Origin: Halomonas sp. 54_146
GTDB taxonomy: Bacteria > Pseudomonadota > Gammaproteobacteria > Pseudomonadales > Halomonadaceae
Length of the DNA stretch: 64,000 nucleotides
Direction of reading: 5' to 3'
NCBI RefSeq assembly: GCF_001507855.1
Contig: NZ_LGEN01000004.1
Span: forward strand, 86,315-150,314
In this document: positions 54,474-63,383 of the stretch, in pieces
Layout: the number at the start of each line of letters is the position of its first letter
Position numbering within the stretch: position 1 is the stretch's first letter
Notes under the pieces: generated by a model
What the model saw: the letters and a program-made list of their open reading frames with translations, nothing else
Databases searched by the model: none
Told to the model about the DNA's origin: nothing
Program-made: the position numbers and the translations under genes

Positions 54474-54481
54474 GGAACGGG

Positions 54482-55528
54482 CTAGCGAGAATCAGCCAGG
54501 AAATTACCGCCAACATTAAGTGGCCCCATCGACTTCATTACCGCCACTAGCTTGTCAGCATAGCGGGGGTCGGTGGCATAACCACCACGTTGAAGCTCTC
54601 GTGCCGCCTGTTCGGCAGTGGGGGCCTGAACAACGCCGGCATAACGCGGGTTGTTACCAATTAAGCTGGCATAGTCGGTAAAGGCATGCTCAAACGAATC
54701 GTAAACGCGGAAGGTATCGACCACCTGCGTTCGCTGCCCATTGATATACTCATGGGTGACGATATCGGTGGTTTTGCCCTGCCAATGGCTACCCGCTTTA
54801 ATGCCAAACAGGTTGTGGCTGTTACTGCCATTGCGAGTAGCAATTTCGTGGCGTCCCCAGCCTGTTTCCAGCGCCGCTTGAGCCAAAATCAATTCAGCCG
54901 GCACCCCAGTAGCCGCACTGGCCGCTTGGGCAGGCGCTGCCAGCGTTTGCATAAACTGGCCAACATGCCCTAACGTATTTTGCACAGGCTGGGTTGATAG
55001 TGGCTCATCAGCCTGCCCTGCACCCAAGCCGCTGGTTTCCACACCTTGGCGAATGGCCTCAAGCTCGGCTAAGAAGCGCCCGCTGCCTTGGGCGCTTGCT
55101 GTGGCAATGACCTCTTGATTAGCCACAAATGAATCATCAAGCATTCGGGGTGTACCACGGGGAATGCCGGCGATCAGTGCTTGCAGTTCGCTATCTTGGT
55201 TGGCCTCTGGTTGCGCTTTTGAGATGGCGCCCTGGCGTTCGAGCTGTTCAACAAGCGCATCGGCTAGGCCGATACCCCGCGAAGCCATGACCTGAGACCA
55301 CTGCTGATCCAGCATTGACTGATAAAAATCGGTATCGCGGCTGTTCATCAACCCAGAGGTGGGAATCGCATCGCGCATGCTCTTCACCATCATCTGAATA
55401 AATAGCGCTTCAAACTGCTGTGCTGCGCCGTTTACACCCGCTTCTGGGTCCATGCGGGCGGTATGTTGAAGCCGCTGAAAGCCGCTTACATCCAGAGCGA
55501 ACTGGCTGGTGATGTCGTTTGCACTCAT
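54482..55528 (-). CDS. flgJ: Flagellar rod assembly protein / muramidase FlgJ
   Basis: FlgJ (348 residues) caps the growing rod and cuts peptidoglycan to let it pass. The N-terminal rod-binding domain is seen (AAQQFEALFIQMMVKSMRDA, SRDTDFYQSMLDQQWSQ). The C-terminal glucosaminidase domain has the catalytic glutamate context LILAQAALETGWGRHEI and HNLFGIKAGSHWQG. This is the two-domain gammaproteobacterial type. The ATG shares one base with the flgI stop (TAATG). Confidence 0.95.
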   Translation of the reverse strand: MSANDITSQFALDVSGFQRLQHTARMDPEAGVNGAAQQFEALFIQMMVKSMRDAIPTSGLMNSRDTDFYQSMLDQQWSQVMASRGIGLADALVEQLERQGAISKAQPEANQDSELQALIAGIPRGTPRMLDDSFVANQEVIATASAQGSGRFLAELEAIRQGVETSGLGAGQADEPLSTQPVQNTLGHVGQFMQTLAAPAQAASAATGVPAELILAQAALETGWGRHEIATRNGSNSHNLFGIKAGSHWQGKTTDIVTHEYINGQRTQVVDTFRVYDSFEHAFTDYASLIGNNPRYAGVVQAPTAEQAARELQRGGYATDPRYADKLVAVMKSMGPLNVGGNFLADSR

Positions 55529-56691
55529 TAGATGACCTCCAGCTCGGCGCGTAGCGAACCCGATGCTTTTAGCGCTTCCAGAATCGACATCAAATCCTGG
55601 GGTGTGGCACCCAACGCATTCAAGGCATTGACCACTTCATTAAGCTGAGCGCCCTCTACAATTTGCAGATACGCCTCTTGCTGTTCGATTTCAATATCAG
55701 CATCGGGTACCACGACCGTCTCACCCTCCCCAAAGGGGTTAGGCTGGCTAACGCCAAACTGGGTATCAATCATGATTGATAAACTGCCGTGAGCCACCGC
55801 CGCTTCACGTAGCGTGACCGCGCTGTTCATCACGACCGAGCCGGTGCGAGAGTTCAGCACCACGCGCGCCGGTGCTTCAGTAGGCGTTACCTGAACGTTT
55901 TCAATGCGCGCCATAAAGTTGACCCGCGCATTATCATCCATCGGGCCATCCAGCGCGATGACGCGGCCATTGCGTGCGTAGGCAACCGACTGGCCAAACT
56001 CGTTATTAATCGCCGTTACCATGCGCTGAACGGTGCCAAAATCAGAATCATTGAGCTGCAGTTCCAGCATCCCACCGTTACCGCCTAGGTTGAGCGGCAC
56101 TTCCCTTTCAACCAGGGCACCATTGGGTATACGCCCCGATGCCTGCTGGTTGACCTGCACGCTGCTGCCACCCGCTTCTGCGCCCGCTCCACCCACTAAC
56201 ATGTTGCCCTGGGCAATGGCATAAGTGTCGCCATTGGCACCTTTTAACGGCGTCATTAACAGCGTACCGCCACGCAAGCTGCGTGCGTTGGCAATCGACG
56301 ACACCACAATATCTAACCGCTGGCCCGGCCGTGAAAACGGCGGAAGATCAGCGGTCACCATCACCGCAGCTACGTTGCGCAGCTGCAAGTTTGTGCCTGC
56401 AGGCACCGTCACCCCAAGTTGAGACAGCATGTTAGTAAGGCTTTGGCTGGTGAACGGCGCTTGTGTCGTTTGGTCACCGCTATTATCAAGGCCAACGACC
56501 AACCCGTAGCCTACCAGCTGGTTATCACGCACCCCGGCAAAACTTGCCAAGTCACGAACGCGCTCGGCCTGGGCGGGCAATGCCAGCAAACACAGCACTA
56601 CTAACGCTGCCAGCTGAATAGCCCAGGCGCTAATTGCTCGATCATTAGCTGAGTGTAAACGCATCGTTCCTGCCTGCTGTTGTTCTTTCAT
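55528..56691 (-). CDS. flgI: Flagellar P-ring protein FlgI
   Basis: FlgI (387 residues from the chosen start) forms the periplasmic P ring. A signal peptide ending LLALPAQA is followed by ERVRDLASFAGVRDNQLVGYGLVVGL, typical of mature FlgI, and the end VEGAQLNEVVNALNALGATPQDLMSILEALKASG. The start is uncertain: ATGs at 56706, 56691 and 56664 are in frame; 56691 has GGGG 9 bases upstream and is chosen. Confidence 0.94.
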   Translation of the reverse strand: MKEQQQAGTMRLHSANDRAISAWAIQLAALVVLCLLALPAQAERVRDLASFAGVRDNQLVGYGLVVGLDNSGDQTTQAPFTSQSLTNMLSQLGVTVPAGTNLQLRNVAAVMVTADLPPFSRPGQRLDIVVSSIANARSLRGGTLLMTPLKGANGDTYAIAQGNMLVGGAGAEAGGSSVQVNQQASGRIPNGALVEREVPLNLGGNGGMLELQLNDSDFGTVQRMVTAINNEFGQSVAYARNGRVIALDGPMDDNARVNFMARIENVQVTPTEAPARVVLNSRTGSVVMNSAVTLREAAVAHGSLSIMIDTQFGVSQPNPFGEGETVVVPDADIEIEQQEAYLQIVEGAQLNEVVNALNALGATPQDLMSILEALKASGSLRAELEVI

Positions 56692-56710
56692 CGATGGCTT
56701 CCCCATAGCG

Positions 56711-57385
56711 CTAGAACGGCGAGACGTTCAGGAAGAAACGCTGTAGCCAACCCATGTGCTGCGCTTCATTAATGTAGCCGTCCCCCACGTACTCAATGCG
56801 CGCATCTGCTACCTGGGTCGAAGGAACGGTGTTCTGTGCGGTAATCGTGCGCGGGTTAACCACGCCGGAAAAACGGATAAACTCGGTGCCTTGGTTAATC
56901 GCAATTTGCTTCTCACCACGCACGCGTAAATTGCCGTTATTCATCACCTCCAGCACCGACACGGTAATCGTCCCGGTAAAGGAGTTAGTCGCCTGCGAGC
57001 CGCCACCCCCAGAAAAGATATTTTCTGATGAGACATCAAAGCCATAGTCTTCAAGAAAATCGATAATATCGGGGATTTGCTCTATTCCCAGGCTCGCAGA
57101 ACCGCTGCGGTTAGCATTCGATTGAGAGCTTTTGCTCGCACTAACTTCCTCATTCAGCACAATGGTTAAAATATCGCCAATGGAACGCGGCCGACGATCT
57201 TCAAACAGCGGTTGATACCCGCCCTGCCTTGCCTGATAAATAGAGCCGTTAGGGATGGGCGGAGGGCGGTCCACAATGCTGATCTGCTCCTGTTCTCCTA
57301 CCACTGAAGCTCTTGGTACTTGAGCACACCCGGCAACAACCAGCATTAAAAGCGCTAGCCCCGCTAGCGCAATACGACGTGACAT
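56711..57385 (-). CDS. flgH: Flagellar L-ring lipoprotein FlgH
   Basis: FlgH (224 residues) forms the outer-membrane L ring. The signal peptide ends in a lipobox (VVAGC, Cys near residue 20), so it is a lipoprotein. [29 protein letters not shown] and [44 protein letters not shown] match the family. GGAG lies 9 bases before the ATG at 57385; an ATG six codons earlier is weaker. Confidence 0.95.
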   Translation of the reverse strand: MSRRIALAGLALLMLVVAGCAQVPRASVVGEQEQISIVDRPPPIPNGSIYQARQGGYQPLFEDRRPRSIGDILTIVLNEEVSASKSSQSNANRSGSASLGIEQIPDIIDFLEDYGFDVSSENIFSGGGGSQATNSFTGTITVSVLEVMNNGNLRVRGEKQIAINQGTEFIRFSGVVNPRTITAQNTVPSTQVADARIEYVGDGYINEAQHMGWLQRFFLNVSPF

Positions 57386-57417
57386 AGGGTGCAGCTCCAG
57401 CATAACGCGGCCTGTAA

Positions 57418-57471
57418 AGTAAGCGAGAAGGGTAGTAAGCGAGAGACAGTAAGCAAGAAACAGTAAAAAAA
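57418..57471. repeat. Tandem 14-16-bp repeat between flgG and flgH
   Basis: Three to four copies of AGTAAGCGAGAGAC-like sequence (plus strand) lie in the 99-base gap, ending in an A8 run. In the mRNA this gives a pyrimidine-rich leader before flgH with no stable hairpin. Confidence 0.75.
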
Positions 57472-57484
57472 AGAGATAAAACCG

Positions 57485-58267
57485 TTACAGCTGGCTTAAC
57501 CGTGCCAGCATTTCATCGCTGGTAGATATCGCCTTGCTGTTAATTTCATACGCTCGCTGGGTCTGAATCATGCTGACCATTTCTTCAACCACATTGACGT
57601 TAGAGGTTTCCACATACCCCTGGAACAAGCGGCCTGCGCCGTTCATACCCGGCATATTTTCGTTGGGTGCGCCTGAAGCGCCCGTTTCTAAATAAAGGTT
57701 GCCACCAATACTTTGCAAACCGGCGGGATTAATAAACGTACTCACGGTTATTTGCCCTACTTCATTGTCAATTGCTACACCTGGCTGACGAACGCTCACC
57801 GTGCCATCTTCACCGATGCTAACTGACAAGGCGTTGGCCGGTAAAAAAATAGCAGGTTCAACAGGGTAGCCATTGGCCGTGACCATTTGACCGTTTTCAT
57901 TTAACTGAAAGCTGCCGTCGCGGGTATAGCCTGAGGTGCCATCGGGTAACAACACTTGGAAAAAGCCTTCGCCGTCGATCGCAAGGTCACGGGAATTTTC
58001 TGTTTGCTCTAGGCCACCTTGGGTATGCAAGCGCTCGGTAGCCACAGCGCGTACGCCGGTGCCCACCTGCATGCCGGATGGCAGGCGGTCTTGAATATTG
58101 TTCTGAGCGCCCGGCTGACGCATGTTCTGATACAGCAGGTCTTCAAATACGGGGCGCGAGCGTTTGAAACCATTGGTGCTCACGTTGGCTAGGTTGTTTG
58201 AAATCACATCTAGCTTGGTTTGCTGAGATTCCAAACCGGTTTTAGCTGTCCACAACGACTTAATCAT
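57485..58267 (-). CDS. flgG: Flagellar distal rod protein FlgG
   Basis: FlgG (260 residues) makes the distal rod. [47 protein letters not shown] is the canonical start; the D1 part contains [27 protein letters not shown] and the end [43 protein letters not shown] lies upstream of the ATG. Confidence 0.97.
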   Translation of the reverse strand: MIKSLWTAKTGLESQQTKLDVISNNLANVSTNGFKRSRPVFEDLLYQNMRQPGAQNNIQDRLPSGMQVGTGVRAVATERLHTQGGLEQTENSRDLAIDGEGFFQVLLPDGTSGYTRDGSFQLNENGQMVTANGYPVEPAIFLPANALSVSIGEDGTVSVRQPGVAIDNEVGQITVSTFINPAGLQSIGGNLYLETGASGAPNENMPGMNGAGRLFQGYVETSNVNVVEEMVSMIQTQRAYEINSKAISTSDEMLARLSQL

Positions 58268-58291
58268 AACTGAGATTCCTTGCCCGACTGA

Positions 58292-58321
58292 CTCACTAGC
58301 CGTAATGGCTAGTGAGTTTTT
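58292..58321. other. Intercistronic stem-loop between flgF and flgG
   Basis: A perfect 10-bp stem (CTCACTAGCC at 58292-58301, GGCTAGTGAG at 58307-58316) with a 5-base loop is followed by T5 on the plus strand only. In the minus-strand flg transcript it is a hairpin preceded by A5, so it is not a normal terminator for the operon. It could be an RNA processing or stability element, or stop antisense transcripts. Confidence 0.75.
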
Positions 58322-58347
58322 GAATTAGCCCTGAATTAGCCCTGAAT
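58321..58347. repeat. 11-bp tandem duplication over the flgF stop codon
   Basis: TGAATTAGCCC is present at 58321-58331 and 58332-58342 with a partial third copy inside flgF. On the coding strand this is TTCAGGGCTAA repeated, so the flgF stop TAA is duplicated just downstream. Confidence 0.8.
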
Positions 58348-59094
58348 AGATAGAATGCCATTGGCGCGCTGAGCGTTTTCATCGGCGGTAGTGATGACTT
58401 TCATCTGCATATCATAGCGCCGAGCAACGTCGATCATCGACACCATGGCATCGACAGCGCTAACGTTGCTGCCTTCCAGTGCGCCGCTCACCAGCTTGGC
58501 ATTTTCGTCAGCGGGCAAGGCACCCGGCCCACCTTCATCATTCAGCGGTGCACGAAACAGGCCGTCTTCGCCGCGCGTGAGTTCCCCTTGCTCGGGCGTC
58601 ACCAGCTTAATACGCCCTACCTCGACCAGCGCTTCCGGCCCTACGCCTTCAGGAATAGCGCTAATGGTTCCATCAGCACCAATAGATATTTGCGCGCCTT
58701 GCGGAATGGCAATAGGGCCACCTTCCCCCATGACGGGGCGGCCTACGTTGAGCAAAACGCCATCCGCATCAATTTGCAGATCGCCACGCCGTGTATAGGT
58801 TTCGGTACCGTCGTCTGCCTGCACCGCCATCCACGCGTCGCCCTGCATAGCGACATCCAGGGTGCGGCCCGTAAACTCAACGGGCCCCTGAGAAAAGTCA
58901 CTACCTGGCGTGGTGGCCACCGCAGAGGTTCGCGTTGCCAGCAAGGCTTCCCCCTGAACGGGCACAGAACGGGCAGCCTGAAGCTGGGCACGAAAACCGG
59001 TGGTGCTGACATTCGATAGGTTGTTACTCACCACCGACTGCTGATCCATCGTGTGTTTCGCGCCGCTCATGGCGGTATACAGCATTCGATCCAC
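58336..59094 (-). CDS. flgF: Flagellar proximal rod protein FlgF
   Basis: FlgF (252 residues) belongs to the proximal rod. MDRMLYTAMSGAKHTMDQQSVVSNNLSNVSTTGF is the family start, followed by LDVAMQGDAWMAVQADDGTETYTRRGDL and the end GALEGSNVSAVDAMVSMIDVARRYDMQMKVI. The start is GTG, with AAGGAG 8 bases upstream; the first ATG is three codons later and too far from that site. Confidence 0.96.
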   Translation of the reverse strand: MDRMLYTAMSGAKHTMDQQSVVSNNLSNVSTTGFRAQLQAARSVPVQGEALLATRTSAVATTPGSDFSQGPVEFTGRTLDVAMQGDAWMAVQADDGTETYTRRGDLQIDADGVLLNVGRPVMGEGGPIAIPQGAQISIGADGTISAIPEGVGPEALVEVGRIKLVTPEQGELTRGEDGLFRAPLNDEGGPGALPADENAKLVSGALEGSNVSAVDAMVSMIDVARRYDMQMKVITTADENAQRANGILSIQG

Positions 59095-59125
59095 GGTACT
59101 TACTCCTTAACCCAATGACCGATTA

Positions 59126-60469
59126 TTAAAGGTTAATAATGGTCTGCAGGAGTTCGTCCTGGGTGCTGATAGACGTCGAGTTCGCTTGGTAAGCACGCTG
59201 GGCAACAATGGTGTCCACCAGCTGCTTTGCCAAATCAACGTTAGAGTTTTCTAAAACACCGGATTCAATGGTGCCAAACATACCTGTACCTGCAATGCCT
59301 ATCACTGGCTCTCCGGATGTCGCAGTTTGCCTCCATGCGTTGTTACCAATCGGTTGTAATCCTTCAGTGTTTGCAAAATTAGCAAGAACGATTTGCCCAG
59401 CGGGTATGCTTTGCTCATTAGTATAATTACGGTATATCACACCATTTTCATCAATACTCAGACCTGCTAAGGCACCAGATGCAAAACCATCTTGGCTCAG
59501 CGCACTTTGCACTGAATTACCACTGAACTGTGTAGTGCCAGCCAACACAAAGTTGAAGTTCAGTACATCTGCACCATTCTCAGAAGGGAAAGTTATAGCC
59601 GCTTTATCGTCCCCATTACCACCAGGATTATCAGGTTTAGTGTTTGCATCTCCATCATCAACGCCAACAATAAATTCTTGTCCATTAGCGTTTGTATCTT
59701 TTGTAAGCAGACCGTTAGCATTAAAAGACAATGAAAAATTATTTTCATCATCATAGTAACCATCTACAGCAACACGTACATCCCAGTCATTATCACCAAC
59801 TTTTGTGTAATAGGAAGATACATTCCTCGCATTACCCAGTGAGTCAAATACAGTGTAGCTATTGGCAAAATGATAACTAATTTCTTCAGTTGCGCCGGGC
59901 TCTCTTGCTATCGTGTTAAAAACATCGACACTTTGTAACAAATCGTTGTTTGTGTGATCAATACTCGCATCAAGGTTATAAACAGCTGAAACCTCTGCAG
60001 TTTGCTTGGCAGGAATATCGCCTGTTGGAATCTGTATTGGCCCAGGATTATTTGCAATAATTCTGGTCTCAGACTCTGGGTTCGCAGGGTCAGCCTCCTC
60101 AATGCCATAACCTGTCAGCTGCTGCCCAGATGCGGTAACTAAAAAGCCATTGGCATTTTGACTAAACTGCCCATTTCTTGAGAAACCAATTTGGCCATTA
60201 GGCTCTTGAATTCTATAGAAGCCTTCACCTGCAATTGCTAAATCCAGCGTACGCCCAGTAGATTCAAGATCACCAGCCGTAAAATCCTGGCGGACATCTG
60301 CCACATTCACACCCAAACCTACTTGGCTGTTGGCACCCGCAAATACATCAGAAAAAATAGCGCCTGAGCTTTTAAAGCCGACGGTTTGCGAGTTGGCAAT
60401 ATTATTACCTAAGATTTTTAGGTTTTCTGATTGAGCATTAAGACCACTTAGCGCTTGAGAAAAACTCAT
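59126..60469 (-). CDS. flgE: Flagellar hook protein FlgE
   Basis: FlgE (447 residues) is the hook subunit. MSFSQALSGLNAQSENLKILGNNIANSQTVGFKSSGAIFSDVFAG and the C-terminal SNVDLAKQLVDTIVAQRAYQANSTSISTQDELLQTIINL are typical. The central exposed part (about residues 130-370) is Asn/Asp-rich and encoded by clearly more AT-rich DNA than the rest of the operon. GGAG lies upstream of the ATG. Confidence 0.97.
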   Translation of the reverse strand: MSFSQALSGLNAQSENLKILGNNIANSQTVGFKSSGAIFSDVFAGANSQVGLGVNVADVRQDFTAGDLESTGRTLDLAIAGEGFYRIQEPNGQIGFSRNGQFSQNANGFLVTASGQQLTGYGIEEADPANPESETRIIANNPGPIQIPTGDIPAKQTAEVSAVYNLDASIDHTNNDLLQSVDVFNTIAREPGATEEISYHFANSYTVFDSLGNARNVSSYYTKVGDNDWDVRVAVDGYYDDENNFSLSFNANGLLTKDTNANGQEFIVGVDDGDANTKPDNPGGNGDDKAAITFPSENGADVLNFNFVLAGTTQFSGNSVQSALSQDGFASGALAGLSIDENGVIYRNYTNEQSIPAGQIVLANFANTEGLQPIGNNAWRQTATSGEPVIGIAGTGMFGTIESGVLENSNVDLAKQLVDTIVAQRAYQANSTSISTQDELLQTIINL

Positions 60470-60503
60470 TTCATTCTCCTGGAAGACAATTTATGCCACT
60501 AAA

Positions 60504-61193
60504 TCAAAGAATTTGTTTAACTTCATTCAGGCTGACTTGCCCATAAATCGCCCCTAGATCCAGCCGCACGCTACCGTTACCATCATTAGGCGTTACGCTA
60601 TTGACAATGGCGTAGTTAAGCGCGGTCGATTCAATTGTTTCACCTTCAGCGTCTGTCGCTTCTAGCTGGACGGTATAGCGGTTACTGGCAACTACTTCAC
60701 CTTGATTATTTTTTCCATCCCACTGGAAAGACTGCACACCTTCCTGCACGCCTCCTAGGTCATAGCGACGTATAATCTGGCCACCTTGCCCCACAATCGT
60801 GGCTTGAACATTCGCTGCAGGCTGGGCTAATTCAATACCGAAAGGCGTTGAGTAAGGCTGGCCTTCGCTATCTTGCTCTAGCATGATTTGACGCCCAGGC
60901 ACCATGACGCCCTGGCCAATTAACCCGCTTGCCTGCAATGCCTGATTGGCATCCATTTGGCTTGTGATGCTCTGTAACGTGCTGTTCAGCTGTTCAATGC
61001 CGCTCACTGTGTTGATCTGTGCGATCTGAGACGTCATCTCCGCGTTTTCCATGGGTTTCAGCGGATCTTGGTTTTGCAATTGGGTAATAAGCAGCGTCAT
61101 AAAGCTATTACGTAGCTCATCTGACTGGCTCTGCTTAAGCTGAATACCGCCACCGTTAATATTCGACAACGTGGTTGGATCAATTGTACTCAT
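60504..61193 (-). CDS. flgD: Hook capping/scaffold protein FlgD
   Basis: FlgD (229 residues) caps the growing hook. The N-terminal export and assembly region is visible (NSFMTLLITQLQNQDPLKPMENAEMTSQIAQINTVSGIEQL), followed by a beta-rich half (FQWDGKNNQGEVVASNRYTVQLEA). Two adjacent ATGs (61196, 61193) are possible; GAGG is 7 bases before the second. It is coupled to the flgC stop. Confidence 0.96.
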   Translation of the reverse strand: MSTIDPTTLSNINGGGIQLKQSQSDELRNSFMTLLITQLQNQDPLKPMENAEMTSQIAQINTVSGIEQLNSTLQSITSQMDANQALQASGLIGQGVMVPGRQIMLEQDSEGQPYSTPFGIELAQPAANVQATIVGQGGQIIRRYDLGGVQEGVQSFQWDGKNNQGEVVASNRYTVQLEATDAEGETIESTALNYAIVNSVTPNDGNGSVRLDLGAIYGQVSLNEVKQIL

Positions 61194-61195
61194 CA

Positions 61196-61606
61196 TTAGC
61201 CCTCACCCAGCGAAAGCGTCTGCGTTAGCATTTGCTTACTGGTATTAAACACTTCGATATTGGCTTGATAGGAGCGCGAGGCTGAAATCATGTTGACCAT
61301 TTCATGCACGGGCTCAACATTGGGCTTTGCCACATAGCCTTCTTCATCAGCGGCTGGGTGGCTGGGCATATATTCCATACGCAGCGGTGAATCGTCTTCC
61401 ACCACTTCGGTAACGCGCACGCCGCCCACGCCATAGCGGTTGTTCTGTGCTTGGGTCTCAAACACCACCTGTTTGGCTCGATAGGTTTCGCCATCAGGCC
61501 CGGCGATACTGTCGGCATTGGCCATATTGCTAGCGGTAACGTTCATTCGCTGGGCTTGGGCGCTCATTGCCGAACCGGCAATGTCAAACGCGGAAAACAT
61601 CGACAT
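61196..61606 (-). CDS. flgC: Flagellar proximal rod protein FlgC
   Basis: FlgC (136 residues) is a proximal rod component. MSMFSAFDIAGSAMSAQAQRMNVTASNMANADS and the end YVAKPNVEPVHEMVNMISASRSYQANIEVFNTSKQMLTQTL fit the family in length and motif. GGAG lies upstream. It is preceded by flgB at 32 bases. Confidence 0.97.
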   Translation of the reverse strand: MSMFSAFDIAGSAMSAQAQRMNVTASNMANADSIAGPDGETYRAKQVVFETQAQNNRYGVGGVRVTEVVEDDSPLRMEYMPSHPAADEEGYVAKPNVEPVHEMVNMISASRSYQANIEVFNTSKQMLTQTLSLGEG

Positions 61607-61638
61607 CTCTTTTTATCTCCTCACGAAGTTGGCCCAGG

Positions 61639-62079
61639 TTACTCAGGCTGCATGGCATTTTTCAGCCCTTGTATACGGCTATTAAGCATAGTGAGCCCCG
61701 CCTGATAGCGAACAGCGTTATCAGCAAACTGCGTGCGCTCACGATCCATATCGACCGTATTACCGTCTAGGCTTGGCTGGTCGGGAATGCGGTAGAGCAA
61801 ATCGGCATTACCCGTTCCTCGCCATGCGGGGCCTTCTCCAGCAATATGGTTGCCAGCGGTGCGCGCCAAGGCCAGGCCGCCACCGGTGCTGTTTCCGGCA
61901 GATGCACCCGGAGCACCGTCGACTGCTTTTTTTAGCTCACTCGCAAAATCAATATCGCGCGCTTTAAAATTGGGGGTATCGGCATTGGCAATATTCGCCG
62001 CCAACACTTCGTGGCGTGACTGGCGTAAACCCAATGCTTTTTGGTGATAATTAAAGGCAGATTCTAGTTGATCAATCAT
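61639..62079 (-). CDS. flgB: Flagellar proximal rod protein FlgB
   Basis: FlgB (146 residues) starts the flgB-L run. Seen are FNYHQKALGLRQSRHEVLAANIANADTPNFKARDIDF and the end DRERTQFADNAVRYQAGLTMLNSRIQGLKNAM. GAGG lies 6 bases before the ATG. The 212-base region to the divergent flgA should contain class 2 promoters, but no clear core element was resolved. Confidence 0.96.
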   Translation of the reverse strand: MIDQLESAFNYHQKALGLRQSRHEVLAANIANADTPNFKARDIDFASELKKAVDGAPGASAGNSTGGGLALARTAGNHIAGEGPAWRGTGNADLLYRIPDQPSLDGNTVDMDRERTQFADNAVRYQAGLTMLNSRIQGLKNAMQPE

Positions 62080-62291
62080 GCCGGCCCTCGCTTTGAGGCA
62101 AAAATAAAATGGATTTTGTTGATGATGAAGAATACGTCTGTATCTGTCAGCTTAAAGCATGGAACAGCTGGCGTTTCTATCAGCATTTCGTGTGTTACGA
62201 CGGCTACCTTTTCGCTACACTGGATGGTTCATCATTCTGATTGCTCTCTTTGCTTTTTCTTCCTTTGCTCCCAAGTAAGCGACCTCCCCCT

Positions 62292-63008
62292 ATGTTACCA
62301 AAGCGCTTTACTCAATCACGCACGCGTCGCTATTGGAAAGCACTCGCCTTACTGGCGGGCATAGGCTTGGCTTTGATCGGCCATGTTCAAGCAAATGACG
62401 ACAATCTGATGCAGCACGTGCATCAATTTTTGTACGAAGAGACACAGGCATTAGGCGAGGAAGTAGTGATTGACCTGCGGCCACCGTCTCCCCACTTGCC
62501 GGTGTGCGTTCAGCCGGAACCTTTTTTGCCTAATGCGAATCAAGCCCCTTTAGGCCGCGTTTCTGTTGGGGTGCGTTGTGGCGAAGATCGCCGTCAAGTG
62601 CGCTATTTACAGGCTCAAATTGATGTCATTGGTAATTATGTTGTTGCCGCAAGAGACATTGAGCGGGGTACGCTGATCACCTCAGAAATGCTCAATGAAC
62701 GCGGCGGTAATCTTGGCGACCTTTCCGCTCAAGCGTTGACCGCTGAAGAAGACATTGTGGGTAAAGTGGCTCAGCGCCCCATTCGTAGCGGCAGCGCTTT
62801 TTTAGCGCACTATTTACAAGCACCTCATCTGGTTGAACGCGGGCAGCGCGTTACGGTCATAGCGCAGGGCGCTGCTTTTCGTGTTTCTCGTGAAGGCGAA
62901 GCGCTTGAAAATGGCGCGCTTGGTGAACGTATCAGGGTGCGTTTTGGCTCTCGGGAAATCATGACGGCACGGGTCACTGAACAAGGTATTTTGGTGGTGG
63001 ATTTTTAA
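62292..63008 (+). CDS. flgA: P-ring assembly chaperone FlgA
   Basis: FlgA (238 residues) is a periplasmic chaperone for FlgI. A signal peptide (basic start, then KALALLAGIGLALIGHVQA) is followed by a SAF-like domain with VAARDIERGTLITSEML, VGKVAQRPIRSGSAFLAHYLQAP and VERGQRVTVIAQGAAFRVSREGEALENGALGERIRV. The ATG at 62292 lacks a good ribosome-binding site; a TTG at 62241 is in frame but would add a second hydrophobic stretch, so it is rejected. Confidence 0.92.
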   Translation: MLPKRFTQSRTRRYWKALALLAGIGLALIGHVQANDDNLMQHVHQFLYEETQALGEEVVIDLRPPSPHLPVCVQPEPFLPNANQAPLGRVSVGVRCGEDRRQVRYLQAQIDVIGNYVVAARDIERGTLITSEMLNERGGNLGDLSAQALTAEEDIVGKVAQRPIRSGSAFLAHYLQAPHLVERGQRVTVIAQGAAFRVSREGEALENGALGERIRVRFGSREIMTARVTEQGILVVDF

Positions 63009-63017
63009 CACATTGCC

Positions 63018-63044
63018 TAAAGTTATGCTCAGCGCTGCCGATAG
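63018..63044 (+). promoter_or_regulatory. FliA (sigma-28) promoter of flgMN
   Basis: TAAA at 63018-63021, 15 bases, then GCCGATAG at 63037-63044; the upstream element continues TAAAGTTA. It begins 10 bases after the flgA stop and lies 60 bases before the flgM start, so flgM has its own late promoter in addition to read-through from flgA. Confidence 0.88.
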
Positions 63045-63104
63045 ATTGGTATACAAGTTACATTAAGCGCCAAGCGCATCGGCGTTGACGATGAGGCAAA
63101 CAAC

Positions 63105-63371
63105 GTGAAAATTGATAATATTAGTTCGCTATTACGCTCGAACCAGGCTCAGCCTCGGGATGAGACGCAAAAAGCTGATAGCGCAAAGCCAGCCACATCG
63201 GGCAGCGCAGCTCGCGAATCGACTCAACTGAGCCAATCAAATATTGATGAGTCTCAAGATATTGATTCAGCTAAAGTCGAAGAGATTCGAAACGCTATTC
63301 GCGAGGGGCGTCTTGAGATGCGTGCTGAACGTATTGCCGATGGGCTGATTGCGAATTTACAGGATTTATAA
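63105..63371 (+). CDS. flgM: Anti-sigma-28 factor FlgM
   Basis: FlgM (88 residues) holds FliA inactive until hook completion, when it is exported. MKIDNISSLLRSNQ and the C-terminal FliA-binding helices (DIDSAKVEEIRNAIREGRLEMRAERIADGLIANLQDL) match the family; the N-terminal half is polar and disordered. The start is GTG with GAGG 8 bases upstream. Confidence 0.95.
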   Translation: MKIDNISSLLRSNQAQPRDETQKADSAKPATSGSAARESTQLSQSNIDESQDIDSAKVEEIRNAIREGRLEMRAERIADGLIANLQDL

Positions 63372-63383
63372 GGAACGCTATTC

